Source of the DNA: Anoxybacillus tepidamans PS2 | GTDB taxonomy: Bacteria; Bacillota; Bacilli; Bacillales; Anoxybacillaceae | Length of the DNA: 64,000 bases | Direction: 5' to 3' | Assembly: GCF_000620165.1 (NCBI RefSeq) | Contig: NZ_JHVN01000009.1 | Span: forward strand, 81,540 to 145,539 | Shown here: positions 41,498 through 50,725 of the stretch, piece after piece | How the letters are laid out: every line of letters begins with the position of its first letter | Numbering within the stretch: the stretch's first letter is position 1 | Made by a program: the position numbers and the translations under genes | The notes under the pieces: model-generated | What the model was told of the DNA's origin: nothing | The model's input: the letters and a program-made list of their open reading frames with translations, nothing else | The model's database searches: none

Positions 41498-42001
41498 ATG
41501 TCAACTCCTAACATTCCTAACATTACACCTACTATATCTTTAACGCGTTGTGAAACTATCCATTTATTGTTATCATCCATTGCCTTAGAAGAAATTGGAC
41601 TGTCGCATATTTTGAATGCTGAGGGTGAAAAGCTTCAGCATTTTTTGAAAACGTGCCCTGATGATTTACATGATTATTTGCAAATAAATGAAAGTATTAA
41701 TCAAATCCTTCGTACGATAGTGAAGTCTCAAATATTATTACAATTCAAATTAGAAAATGTTATTTCTTTGGATTGTGATGCATGTTGTGAAAGTTCCTCT
41801 CATTGTGAGCACCATGATTGTAGTAGGTGTTGTAAAAAATGTTCTCATCATAAGCATTGTAATTGTGATAAATGCCATGAAAAACACTCTCAGCACAAAC
41901 CGCGCGGCTGCCCGCAACAAGATCCTAAAAATCATTCGTGCTATGATTTTTTCCGAAACTATTATAATCTTTACTGTGATGAGCAGCGTGATGAAGAATG
42001 A
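41498..42001 (+). CDS. Cys/His-rich protein sharing the N-terminal domain of the collagen-like protein
   Basis: The 167-residue product begins MSTPNIPNITPTISLTRCET and matches the first ~95 residues of the collagen-like protein almost step by step (IALEEIGLSHILNAEGEKLQ, INESINQILRTIVKSQ). In place of collagen it has a Cys/His-rich tail of about 60 residues (CDACCESSSHCEHHDCSRCC, CNCDKCHEKH) and a Tyr-rich end. Such tails are typical of cross-linked spore-coat proteins. The shared domain is therefore probably a localisation or anchoring module. No signal peptide. Not recognised as a named gene; a spore-surface role is inference. Confidence 0.8.
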   Translation: MSTPNIPNITPTISLTRCETIHLLLSSIALEEIGLSHILNAEGEKLQHFLKTCPDDLHDYLQINESINQILRTIVKSQILLQFKLENVISLDCDACCESSSHCEHHDCSRCCKKCSHHKHCNCDKCHEKHSQHKPRGCPQQDPKNHSCYDFFRNYYNLYCDEQRDEE

Positions 42002-42075
42002 CTTTATTCTTAAAGTATGATATACATTTTCTATATTACTTAGAGGGCATGATTAAGTATGGAAGGAGAAAGTAA

Positions 42076-42546
42076 ATGCAAAACAAACACCCGTCTATAC
42101 AAGATGCATTCATTAAAAGCGAAGCAAGTTACTTCAAATACTTTCAGTCCTTCTGCCAATATATTATTAATTATTTTTTTTCTCTGTCTTATTGTCACTC
42201 TTCTCAGCAGGAGCAGCTTCTTGCTGAGAGGTATCTCCTTCAGTCCTTAATGTTAATGGAGAAAGTTCATATGCATCTTTACTTTCGTCGCATTCTTTTG
42301 GGACAACTAGGCTTTTTAGAAAAAGAAGCAAAGTGTTATGATCAAAGGAATAAAAATTGCCATACTTTAAGGTATTTAATGAATATCATTCGTCAACATC
42401 AATTTTTGAAAGAGGAACATAAACATCTTTGTAAAAAAATTACATCTCAAATACTGACTTACTACTCATCTGAAGGGAATATTAGAATTATAATAGATGC
42501 CCCGTTGGTTCCACCATGGAAACCGGAATCTCAATCACTCTCTTAA
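42076..42546 (+). CDS. Unrecognised 156-residue protein
   Basis: A helical protein rich in Gln, His, Tyr and Leu (SEASYFKYFQSFCQYIINYF, LLAERYLLQSLMLMEKVHMH, ILLGQLGFLEKEAKCYDQRN). It has no signal peptide; the hydrophobic stretch near residue 30 is too short and Tyr/Ser-rich for a firm membrane call. AAGGAGAAAG precedes the ATG. It lies between the Cys/His-rich gene and a glycosyltransferase whose start is 26 nt downstream, so it is probably co-transcribed with the glycosyltransferase. Family not recognised. Confidence 0.68.
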   Translation: MQNKHPSIQDAFIKSEASYFKYFQSFCQYIINYFFSLSYCHSSQQEQLLAERYLLQSLMLMEKVHMHLYFRRILLGQLGFLEKEAKCYDQRNKNCHTLRYLMNIIRQHQFLKEEHKHLCKKITSQILTYYSSEGNIRIIIDAPLVPPWKPESQSLS

Positions 42547-42571
42547 ATCAAATAAAGGTTGTGATGTGTCA

Positions 42572-43603
42572 ATGGGCAATCCATCTATTTCGTTGTGCAT
42601 GATGGTAAAGAATGAGGAAGACTTTATCGAACAATGTTTAGCCAGTGTGCAAGAAGTAGTAAATGAAATCATCATCGTAGACACTGGATCTACTGATAAT
42701 ACTATATCTATTTGTGGAAAATTCCAAACAAAGATATATCAATATGCCTGGAATAATCATTTTGCTGATGCACGAAATTTTGGTTTGTCTAAAGCTAGTG
42801 GAGACTGGATTTTATGGATGGATGCTGATGAGGAGTTAGAGCAAGGCAAAAGCGATCTAATACGGCAATCAATCCAGAAAACGAAATCACCTGTACTTTT
42901 ATTGCCTATAATCAATTATTACGGAGATGGGTTTCCAGTTCAAGAAAACCAGACTTTTTTATGCTATCAGCCGCGCCTCTTTCGAAATCGTGTGGGCATT
43001 CAATTTTTGAATCGAATTCATGAAACACTACATTTACCAGACGATTTTCTTTCATATGATCTATCTGAAACTGTTGATGTTTCTTTGCATCATTATGGAT
43101 ATATAAAAGAAGTCACACAAAGAAAAAATAAAGGATATCGCAATAAACAGTTACTAATGGAAGAAATGAATGACCCTAACCACAGCCCTTGGGTTGAATA
43201 TCATTTAGCAAGCGAGTTCTATCGTGAAAATAATTATACTCTTGCTTTTAGCTATATTAATGCCTCCATCCTAAAATTTTTACTTCATCAAATGAAGCCA
43301 CCGGCTATCGCATATCGCCTTAAATACGCGATATTAATGGAAACAAATAGTATTGATGGAGCATGGCCTGGTATTGAGAAAGCCATACTTTTGTATCCAG
43401 ACTATGTCGATCTTCATTTTATTAAAGGGTATATCCTGTTTCAAAAGGGCATGTATAAAGAGGCTTTAGCTGCATTTGAAAAATGTCTAGAACTTGGTGA
43501 AGATAATATAAACTACCTGATTTTGAGGGGAACAGGAAGTTTTAAGGCGATTAAATATAAAGAATTGTGCCTAAATAAAATAGAAACAGAAAATACGTTT
43601 TAA
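42572..43603 (+). CDS. Family 2 glycosyltransferase with TPR repeats (accessory spore-surface cluster)
   Basis: A 343-residue GT2: ISLCMMVKNEEDFIEQCLAS, IIIVDTGSTDNTISICGKFQ, ADARNFGLS and the DxD motif WILWMDADEELE. A TPR-like C-terminus (WVEYHLASEFYRENNYTLAF, YKEALAAFEKCLELGEDNIN) ends with GTGSFKAI, also seen in the GT at 18607. ATG 42572 is chosen after AAAGGTTGTGATG; the longer frame overlaps the previous gene. Near a collagen-like gene, the probable acceptor is that protein; B. cereus-group collagen-like spore proteins are glycosylated in a similar way. The acceptor is inference. Confidence 0.84.
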   Translation: MGNPSISLCMMVKNEEDFIEQCLASVQEVVNEIIIVDTGSTDNTISICGKFQTKIYQYAWNNHFADARNFGLSKASGDWILWMDADEELEQGKSDLIRQSIQKTKSPVLLLPIINYYGDGFPVQENQTFLCYQPRLFRNRVGIQFLNRIHETLHLPDDFLSYDLSETVDVSLHHYGYIKEVTQRKNKGYRNKQLLMEEMNDPNHSPWVEYHLASEFYRENNYTLAFSYINASILKFLLHQMKPPAIAYRLKYAILMETNSIDGAWPGIEKAILLYPDYVDLHFIKGYILFQKGMYKEALAAFEKCLELGEDNINYLILRGTGSFKAIKYKELCLNKIETENTF

Positions 43604-43659
43604 CATATTCACTAGGAAGTCTCCCACCTTTAAACGACGTATAGGTGGGAGGGATTTAT
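43600..43659 (+). repeat. Hairpin repeat copy A (CTCCCACC family)
   Basis: TTAACATATTCAC leader, then CTCCCACC (43621-43628), a 15-base loop with TAAACGA, GGTGGGAG (43644-43651), then TTTAT. Same architecture as copies at 45100, 47222 and 63905. It begins at the stop codon of the glycosyltransferase gene and could also act as its transcript end. Confidence 0.88.
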
Positions 43660-43958
43660 GCTGTGAGTTTTATTAAACCCAAGAATTTGGGGGATTATTT
43701 AATTTCAATTGATTACGCTAATATTTTTGAACCGATCTTACATTTAATGAAGAATAAAATTGATATTATAAATGTTTCTTCAAGTTTTATATAGCGTAAG
43801 AATTTGTATACCTTTTGAAAAAATATATATTCGACTGTTCGGATTAATCGATGATCAGGTCCCATTTTGAAATTTAAATACAGCTCTGTATATGGGGAAA
43901 TCGTAGCACATAAAATGAAAGTAGCTCCTCTAACGAAATAAAGAAAAGCATCATGCAA
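43660..43958 (+). other. Short non-genic stretch with a coding-like fragment
   Basis: Between hairpin A and the minus-strand glycosyltransferase. A 30-odd-codon plus-strand fragment near 43684-43793 (KNLGDYLISIDYANIFEPIL, then a stop) looks like the 3' end of a lost gene. No start or ribosome site is seen. Confidence 0.4.
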
Positions 43959-45047
43959 TTAAATTTTATTAAAATATTTCTTGAAAAACTCTTCATTATA
44001 TTGCACTCGAGCATCTGTTGGTTTATATTTTTTTGCTTGATTATGATGCTCAAATGATAGTTCTTTTTCTCCGATGTGCCAGTAGCAGAAGCATAATTGT
44101 AAATGCGGATACCATGTTGAATAGCTGCTCTGTCTAAAGCCCATAGTGTCTTCAAGGTCTACTTCCAGTGCTAGCCGATACCAAAGAATTGCTTTTTTGA
44201 ACATTCCTCTTTCTTTGTACAAGTCTCCAAGTCTACAAGAGACTTCTGGTCTTGGAACATCATACATAATAGAACGAGCAAGAGCCTCGATTTCTTTCTC
44301 CGTGTTACCTAAATTTCTGTAACATGATGCTAAGTTAATGCAAGCGCGAATTTCGTCCTCAATCCATCCTTTTTTGGTCTCTAAGAAATTCTGATAATAC
44401 ATAATTGCTTTTTCAAACTGGCCGTGATCTGCTAATTCATTAGCATAATAAAATAAATCTCTTGGAGTAAACTTTTCCCCTTTTTTTAGACGATTCTCAT
44501 ATATCATTAAGTTACGATTACTTGGTACATTTGCGCTTGACTTATCCGATTTTCTATGTGTAATGGCTATGTCTGATGCGATAATATTTCCACCTACTTC
44601 TAAGTATTCATGCACAGCACCTACCCATTTGAAATGTCGCTCTCTTTTTACTAAGCGATGTCTTCTATAGCTAAAAGTCGGATTTCCATCTTCATCAAAA
44701 GCAATATGATATAGCATGGAGACAGCGTCAATCGTTCCATCAAGCTCTGCTTTAAGTTTTTTAAATTTTTCTCGGTCTTCCTCCAACAATATGTCATCGG
44801 CATCCATCCAAAATATATAGTCCATCGTTGCTTTGCTGAATGCAAAATTTCTAGCTGCTGAAAAATCATCAATCCACTCAAAGTCAAATATTTTATTAGT
44901 AAATTCACCAGCAATCTCCTTTGTTTTATCTGTTGATCCCGTGTCAACGATAATGATTTCATCACATATGTCTTTTACACTATTTAAACATTGACGAATA
45001 ACTTCCTGTTCATTTTTTACAATCATACACAAACTAATTTTGTACAT
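43959..45047 (-). CDS. Family 2 glycosyltransferase with TPR repeats, minus strand
   Basis: A 362-residue GT2: MYKISLCMIVKNEQEVIRQC, IIIVDTGSTDKTKEIAGEF, SAARNFAFS and FWMDADDILLEEDREKFKKL (DxD). Three or four TPR hairpins follow (LFYYANELADHGQFEKAIMY, ACINLASCYRNLGNTEKEIE, CRLGDLYKERGMFKKAILWY). The start used is ATG 45047 (MYKIS) with GGTGGTGAT upstream; the frame continues 7 residues farther to 45068. It is convergent with the GT at 42572 and is flanked by direct hairpin repeats A and B, so it may have been gained as a module. Confidence 0.85.
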   Translation of the reverse strand: MYKISLCMIVKNEQEVIRQCLNSVKDICDEIIIVDTGSTDKTKEIAGEFTNKIFDFEWIDDFSAARNFAFSKATMDYIFWMDADDILLEEDREKFKKLKAELDGTIDAVSMLYHIAFDEDGNPTFSYRRHRLVKRERHFKWVGAVHEYLEVGGNIIASDIAITHRKSDKSSANVPSNRNLMIYENRLKKGEKFTPRDLFYYANELADHGQFEKAIMYYQNFLETKKGWIEDEIRACINLASCYRNLGNTEKEIEALARSIMYDVPRPEVSCRLGDLYKERGMFKKAILWYRLALEVDLEDTMGFRQSSYSTWYPHLQLCFCYWHIGEKELSFEHHNQAKKYKPTDARVQYNEEFFKKYFNKI

Positions 45048-45099
45048 ATATCCATCACCACCCACCATATAATCATTTTTAATTATATGATTGTTACAT

Positions 45100-45160
45100 T
45101 TAACACATTCACCGTGAAATCTCCCACCTCTAAGCGAAGTGTAGGTGGGGGAGGCTTATA
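45100..45160 (+). repeat. Hairpin repeat copy B (CTCCCACC family)
   Basis: TTTAACACATTCACCGTGAAAT leads into CTCCCACC (45121-45128), a 15-base loop, then GGTGGGGGAG and GCTTAT. Same orientation as copies A and C; lies just upstream of the minus-strand glycosyltransferase. Confidence 0.88.
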
Positions 45161-45294
45161 GACAGAGAAGTTGTTTTTTGCTTACTTTAAAACGATTCAA
45201 AAGATGGATTAGGCAATTCGAGGGTACATGCTTATAACCACTATCGGTTTAAAAAACTAAACGGCCTTTCCCCGATTGAATGAAACATTGCCTC

Positions 45295-45790
45295 TTACCC
45301 TTGAGCTTGTACAGTCGCCTTCACACGATAAGTCCTAGGAAGAATATCTCTAAATAAATACAAACCTCCCGCGTTCGTCTTTGTAATATCAATCACCGTC
45401 TCCCCATTAGAAATGGAATAGAGGACTACAGTAGTATTAGCAATTGATTGGCTGGTGGATTTATCCGTGGCAAATCCGCTGACCGTCCCTATATTCGCAT
45501 CTGGGTTCACCGCAATCATCACGTTAGCTGGTGCGAACGTTCTTTCAGAAAGAGTCGTACTTCCTCCGATAAATTAAGAGGAAAATGACCAACGATGTTG
45601 CTGTTGATATAAATGGTACTTCATTCGCGTCAAATAGCCTTACCATTGCTAAGGAAATCGGTATCTCATCTGACCGCCGAACACCTCTGAAATATCTCCC
45701 GCATTCGATGGAGGCGTTAAATCTGCCGTCACCTCTTCATGGCAAGTGATCGTTGCGAGAGTAGTTTGTGTTAACATATAACGCTCTACA
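45295..45790 (-). pseudogene. Decayed surface-protein gene with a carboxypeptidase-regulatory-like (beta-sandwich) end
   Basis: The 3' end reads ANVMIAVNPDANIGTVSGFA, then TTVVLYSISNGETVIDITKT and GGLYLFRDILPRTYRVKATV, ending at a stop near 45295. This is a CarboxypepD_reg/Cna-B-like module common in surface proteins. Upstream (about 45670-45790) another frame reads TTLATITCHEEVTADLTPPS then NAGDISEVFGG and hits a stop. Stops and frame changes between the pieces show a broken gene. The rest of the stretch to 46119 holds no gene. Confidence 0.65.
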
Positions 45791-46119
45791 ATCGCTATGT
45801 GTAATATCGTCGTACATCAAATTCATTATACGAACTATAGTGTATGAACAAGGGTGATTAGTGCTTGAGGCATGTCCTATGGCCTGGCTGATTTTCTCTT
45901 CATAATAAAGAAATTCTCTAGTTATGAATGATGATATAGTGATCGATGTCTGAATTATTTTTAAGGAGGCTTTGAAACTTTTGTATGATGTATAGGATTT
46001 TCGTTGTTTTTATGGATTTGCATTCAATAAATTACAAATAATAGGGGATGATAGCACATAGAAACCATTAATTTCTGTACATAATACAAGTAATGAGACA
46101 GATCGAAGGAGGAATAAAC

Positions 46120-47151
46120 ATGGTTCCGAGTGAGAGTATGAACAATCCAACACCCAATTATATAAGGCTTACGGCTCCTGAAGTGGCCGCTCTTTGGTCG
46201 CAGTATCAGAACGATACAATGGCGATTTGTGTTTATAAATATATGTTAAATATTGTGAAAGATACGTCCATTCGTCCCATTTTAGAGTTTGCCTTGAATT
46301 TAGCAGAGAACCACGTTGCAAAAGTGAAGGATTACTTAAGTCAGGATGAATTCCCTATTCCTCAAGGATTCAATGATGCTGATGTGAATTTAGATGCTCC
46401 GAGACTGTTTTCAGACGAGATTTGTTTAACGTATTCCTATTTGATGGCTGTTAATGGCATGGCGTTATATGCTGGCGCCGTCGCCACAAGCATCCGGAAA
46501 GATGTCAGGGATTACTTTATTCAATGCCAGGATGAATCGATGAAGCTCTTTAGCGAGTCATTAGATCTCCTATTGCAAAAAGGATTTGTATCCAGACCTC
46601 CATACATTTATCCATCTAAAGGGAGAGAGTTTATTGAAAGCAAACGTTTTATGGGAAGTTTTTTGGGGGGGAAAAGACCTCTAACCTGCGTAGAGATTAG
46701 TCATGTATTTTGGGATTTGAAAAAAATTCAGTTAAGCAAAGCCTTCACGATGGCATTCGCCCAAGTAGCTAAATCCAAAGAAGTGAGTAAACATTTATGG
46801 CGAGGCGTAGAGATTTACGCGAAACAAATTGAAGTGATGGAATCCATCTTATCTCAAGAGCAGCTTCCTTCCCCGAAATCAGAAGAGGCAGAAATTACGA
46901 ATTCAACGGTGGCCCCCTTTTCTGATCGCTTAATGATGCATCATAAAGGCATTTTTGGTTCCACTACGATGGCTCTGTATGGAACAGCCGTAGGATCGTG
47001 TCAACGTGCAGACTTACCGCTTCATTACGCAAGATTCATGGCGGAGCTCGCACAGTATATGGAAGATGGGTTTAGCATCATGATTAAAAATAAATGGGTA
47101 GAACAGCCGCCAATGGCGGAAGATCGAGAAGCATTAGCGATACGACAGTGA
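46120..47151 (+). CDS. DUF3231 family protein
   Basis: A 343-residue protein of the DUF3231 family, common in spore-formers, function unknown. It has two related helical halves (about 15-175 and 185-335), each with ferritin-like four-helix spacing: YKYMLNIVKDTSIRPILEFA with HVAKVKDYLSQDEFPIPQGF, and KAFTMAFAQVAKSKEVSKHL with QIEVMESILSQEQLPSPKSE. ATG 46120 follows GAAGGAGGAAT. No signal peptide. It stands alone between hairpin repeats B and C. Confidence 0.88.
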   Translation: MVPSESMNNPTPNYIRLTAPEVAALWSQYQNDTMAICVYKYMLNIVKDTSIRPILEFALNLAENHVAKVKDYLSQDEFPIPQGFNDADVNLDAPRLFSDEICLTYSYLMAVNGMALYAGAVATSIRKDVRDYFIQCQDESMKLFSESLDLLLQKGFVSRPPYIYPSKGREFIESKRFMGSFLGGKRPLTCVEISHVFWDLKKIQLSKAFTMAFAQVAKSKEVSKHLWRGVEIYAKQIEVMESILSQEQLPSPKSEEAEITNSTVAPFSDRLMMHHKGIFGSTTMALYGTAVGSCQRADLPLHYARFMAELAQYMEDGFSIMIKNKWVEQPPMAEDREALAIRQ

Positions 47152-47221
47152 CCAGGAAAAGTGGAAGTGATTCTTTGGAGTATCGCGATCCTTGGGTTTG
47201 GCCAGTTTCTAAACAAAAAAT

Positions 47222-47284
47222 ATTTAACATATCCACCGAGAAATCTCCCACCTCTAAACGAAGTGCAGGTGGGAGAGGTTTATA
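47222..47284 (+). repeat. Hairpin repeat copy C (CTCCCACC family)
   Basis: ATTTAACATATCCACCGAG leads into CTCCCACC (47245-47252), a 15-base loop TCTAAACGAAGTGCA, GGTGGGAG (47268-47275) and GGTTTAT. It is 70 bases after the DUF3231 stop. The remaining gap to 47459 shows nothing else. Confidence 0.9.
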
Positions 47285-47459
47285 ACTGAATGCCGAAATG
47301 TCTTATGAAATGAATGAAGAGAATATCGCGTAAAGAAGAATCTAAAAACCTCCCTCATTTGGTCATTTATAAAGACAACCTTAAATAGATGGCTAATGAG
47401 AATCTTCTTTATTGATTTTGCACGCTTTTTCGGTACCTATTACAGAGTAGGATTATTGC

Positions 47460-48287
47460 TTACGTTGTGAATAATTTCCCTTCTAGAGCAGCAATATATC
47501 TTTCCGCCGATTTTTGTACCGATTCATTAGCGTTTTCAACTACAATTCGATGGAAAGCATTGTACAGCCGATCGAACTTTAGTTTTTTTACTCTATCCGC
47601 TATTTCCGCTACTTTTTTAGCCGGCAGGGGGATTAGGTTTGGATAGCTATACATGAAGCTTACCCACTTGCGATCTGCTACTACTTGAATAATATCCCCT
47701 GTCAGAAGTACTCCTTTGCCATTGTTGCCGTTTTCCCAATGAAGGACTGTTCCGCCTTTAAAGTGCCCTCCGAGACGATGAAGAGTAAGACCTTCTGATA
47801 ATGCTAATGTTTCTCCTGACCAAAATTGAATCCTATCGCTTGGACGCATGACCCATTCTTTATCATCTTCATGGATATAAATAGGGGCATCTAGGGCCTC
47901 TGCCCACTCAACTTGAGTTGAGTAGTAGTGCGGATGGGAGAGGGCGATAGCGTGAACGCCTCCTAGCTTTTTTACTTCCCCCAATGTTTTGCCGTCTAGG
48001 TATGTAATACAATCCCATAGGAGATTGAAACTTTTGTTTTGAACAAGATAGGCTGTCTGGCCAATGGCGAATTCCGGATTTGTTGTAATGCTGTATAGAC
48101 CTTCTTCTTCGTGAAGGATTTCGTTTTTGTATACATTGCTTTCACGCATGATTTCTAAGGTCGTCCAAGATTGGCCATTTGGATGAACGTACTGGCGCTC
48201 TTCGTCACAAATGGCACATCTTTGCGGCGGCTCTGAAGATAGAGGGTATTGGGTGCCGCAAGTTGTACAAATAAAATACGGCATCAT
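47460..48287 (-). CDS. MBL-fold hydrolase with N-terminal rubredoxin-like zinc knuckle
   Basis: The 275-residue protein starts MMPYFICTTCGTQYPLSSEP, with CxxC at about 8-11 and CAIC about 17 residues later, a small metal-binding knuckle. The remainder is a metallo-beta-lactamase fold (GQTAYLVQNKSFNLLWDCIT, LHRLGGHFKGGTVLHW, GVLLTGDIIQVV, FHRIVVENANES). The usual HxHxDH ligand motif reads HPHYYS here, so the Asp-His pair is replaced and metal chemistry may differ or be lost. Start ATG 48287 (or 48284) follows GGAAAGGAAG. Substrate unknown; a stand-alone gene. Confidence 0.85.
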   Translation of the reverse strand: MMPYFICTTCGTQYPLSSEPPQRCAICDEERQYVHPNGQSWTTLEIMRESNVYKNEILHEEEGLYSITTNPEFAIGQTAYLVQNKSFNLLWDCITYLDGKTLGEVKKLGGVHAIALSHPHYYSTQVEWAEALDAPIYIHEDDKEWVMRPSDRIQFWSGETLALSEGLTLHRLGGHFKGGTVLHWENGNNGKGVLLTGDIIQVVADRKWVSFMYSYPNLIPLPAKKVAEIADRVKKLKFDRLYNAFHRIVVENANESVQKSAERYIAALEGKLFTT

Positions 48288-48600
48288 TACACTTCCTTTC
48301 CAATAATGGTTTTTCCTCATTTTACACTTCTATATGATGTAAATACATTCCTTTTCCAAATGGAAAATTAGAAAGATTTTACTAAAATCACTATACAGGT
48401 AGCAAATTGCATTAGCTTCGTAACGCGCTTTTCAAGCCATGTATATCCGTCTAGTATAGGTTTTTGTGGGGATTGGAACACGTATAATGTATTTTCTGTA
48501 CGTTGAGTATACAAAATATTTAAAATATTGACGAATCATGCGATCATTGCAATAATTTAGATAGTATTGTCTAAAAAAGTAAAATAATGGGGGCTTAAAC

Positions 48601-49488
48601 ATGTCATCCCTTAAATTTATCATTCATCAAATACTAGGTGTTATTTTGTTGCTGATTCTTGCTGCTTTGCCGCTGCATTTTTTTAGCGATGGCAGCCGTG
48701 TTGTTTTTCAACCGTATGGAATTGTGGAAGAGATCAAAAGGTTTGTAATGGGCTTATGGAGCGGCGAATCTTTATATTATTTTCAAGGGGATCGCAGCAG
48801 GTTTTTGCTTGATGATTTAACCAGCTTCTTTCTATCGTCTTATATGTACTTAACCGTTTCGCTATTGGCTGTCGTTGTATTAGCTTTAATTTTGGGGATA
48901 TGGTTTTGGAAAAAAAGTGAACAATGGCTCAATTCCTTTTTGGGGTTTATTGGATTTCTCCCTGATTTTATTTTAATACTTTTATTGCAGTTGCTTCTCG
49001 GTTTTATTTATAGCAAAACGGGCGTGAAAATCGCCAAAGTCGCTTCGTTTTCCACCGATGATCCAGCCGTATTTTTACCGATTTTGACGTTAACGGTTCT
49101 GCCTCTTTTTTATTTAGTGAGAGCACTAAACGAAAAGACGTTCGAAGTTCTTACAGAAGATTACATTTTAACAGCAAAATCAAAAGGGTTGTCCAAACGT
49201 TATATATATCTCGTCCATGTCACGAGCAATGTATTGCCATTTTTAAAAGCGGATCTATACAAAATAGTAGGCATTTCCATCAGCAATTTGTTTATTGTCG
49301 AGTATTTATACAATACTAGAGGTTTAACCGAGTTGCTTTTCGAATATCCAACCCATTTTGGCTATCAGTACAATCTGGTGGTGATCACGCTGTTTTCGTT
49401 TTTGGCGCTATATGTTGGAACGTTGTTCACAATCAAGCTTTTTCTATTTTTGGCAGAAAAGATTTTTATGAGATTTTATTTCTTATAG
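48601..49488 (+). CDS. ABC transporter permease, OppB/DppB-like
   Basis: A 295-residue membrane protein with about six membrane segments and a binding-protein-dependent permease loop (EDYILTAKSKGLSKRYIYLV, the EAA-type motif contacting the ATPase). A long extracellular segment lies between the first two helices (about 25-75). It pairs with the OppC-like gene 15 nt downstream. No ATPase or solute-binding protein is nearby, so the pair must borrow them or has lost them. Solute unknown; dipeptide, oligopeptide or nickel-type substrates are typical of the family. Confidence 0.82.
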   Translation: MSSLKFIIHQILGVILLLILAALPLHFFSDGSRVVFQPYGIVEEIKRFVMGLWSGESLYYFQGDRSRFLLDDLTSFFLSSYMYLTVSLLAVVVLALILGIWFWKKSEQWLNSFLGFIGFLPDFILILLLQLLLGFIYSKTGVKIAKVASFSTDDPAVFLPILTLTVLPLFYLVRALNEKTFEVLTEDYILTAKSKGLSKRYIYLVHVTSNVLPFLKADLYKIVGISISNLFIVEYLYNTRGLTELLFEYPTHFGYQYNLVVITLFSFLALYVGTLFTIKLFLFLAEKIFMRFYFL

Positions 49489-49503
49489 AAAGGTTTTGAT
49501 TCG

Positions 49504-50430
49504 ATGTTGAGGGGCAACCTAAAGTTAATCATTGGCCTAATCATGCTTGCGATATTTTTGGTGATTGCTATTATCGGTCCTTCTATTGCTCCTTATGGGA
49601 TCAACGAGACTGCAAAGATGGAATATGTTACAACAAAGCAAGGCGGAACATTAATGGCGCCGCCGTTTCCCCCTTCGAAGAAGCATATTTTGGGAACCGA
49701 CCGCTGGGGCTATGATATTTTATCGTTGTTATTATACGGTGCTAGATTCACTTTATTTACGGTATTGATTGTGTCGTTCTTAAGGGTAGCGATGGGCGGA
49801 TTGCTCGGATTCATTTTCGCGTTAAATAAACATGCCCTAGACCGCCCTAAAAATAAAGTGAAGGTGAATATATTCAGCGGTCTTCCTATATTTATTTTTA
49901 TATATTTCATCTTATACCGAATTAATTTACAGCCCGTTATGCGTCCTGTTACGCTTACTATAATAGCCGGAGTTTTGATGGTCCTTTTAGGAGTTATGAA
50001 TGTGTACAATGTTGTGTACGGCAAAACGATAGAAATAAAAAAAAATTTATACGTCACTGCGGCATTCTCAATGGGCGGAAGCAGATGGCACATTATGAAA
50101 AAACATATATGGCCCGCGATGAAAAGTCAGATGTTAATCATTTTTGTCAATGAAATGATTCAAGTGATGCATCTAATCGGTCAACTCGGGATTTTTAATT
50201 TATTTTTAGGGGGTACGATCGTTCAAATGGATCCGCCCCTTGCTATTTCGGTGACAAAAGAATGGGCGGGGTTAATCGGCCAGTTTCGCTCGTCTTTTTA
50301 TTACTCACGATGGATCATTATGTTTCCATTATCGTGCTACTTGCTATTGCTTCTCGCTTTTTATTGGGTTGCTCAAGGTCTGATCAAGCGAGAGAAATTA
50401 ATACAAAGAAAGCAACCTTTCCTGTCTTAA
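49504..50430 (+). CDS. ABC transporter permease, OppC/DppC-like
   Basis: A 308-residue membrane protein with about six segments. The N-terminus (LKLIIGLIMLAIFLVIAIIG) and FPPSKKHILGTDRWGYDILS are typical OppC/DppC motifs. The EAA-like loop reads VTAAFSMGGSRWHIMKKHIW. It is translated after an AGGTTTTGATT gap of 15 nt from the OppB-like gene and ends well before the next terminator, so the two form a short operon without an ATPase gene. Confidence 0.83.
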   Translation: MLRGNLKLIIGLIMLAIFLVIAIIGPSIAPYGINETAKMEYVTTKQGGTLMAPPFPPSKKHILGTDRWGYDILSLLLYGARFTLFTVLIVSFLRVAMGGLLGFIFALNKHALDRPKNKVKVNIFSGLPIFIFIYFILYRINLQPVMRPVTLTIIAGVLMVLLGVMNVYNVVYGKTIEIKKNLYVTAAFSMGGSRWHIMKKHIWPAMKSQMLIIFVNEMIQVMHLIGQLGIFNLFLGGTIVQMDPPLAISVTKEWAGLIGQFRSSFYYSRWIIMFPLSCYLLLLLAFYWVAQGLIKREKLIQRKQPFLS

Positions 50431-50505
50431 CCAGAAGTTTTGCCTGATACAAATGAGTGTGAATGGCAAGGCGGGGAACGAAGAAGTATCATTAGCATAC
50501 GAGGA

Positions 50506-50539
50506 GAGTTCACCCAACAACGATGGGTGGGCTCTTTTT
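50506..50539 (+). terminator. Terminator after the permease pair
   Basis: A ten-pair stem (GAGTTCACCC with GGGTGGGCTC, two T-G), a six- to nine-base loop, five T residues. It lies within a 357-base gap before ctpB that has no gene. Confidence 0.85.
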
Positions 50540-50725
50540 GCATTAATAAGGGCAGATTGTTCCATGTGCCTTGCCTGTAAATCACGCTTGTCAAAACCTA
50601 GTAGACTAACCAATTTGTCCGGGGGTATAACCATATCAGTTGAGAAAACGTGTTTAACCGTGTAAACTGATATTGCATGTATGTAATCATAAGCTGTACA
50701 AGCTGTTCATATAATGGTGATAAAG

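Noticed and set aside
43600..47284. Three regularly built hairpin repeats considered as a CRISPR array
   Set aside because: They are more than 1.4 kb apart with genes between them, so they are dispersed repeats.
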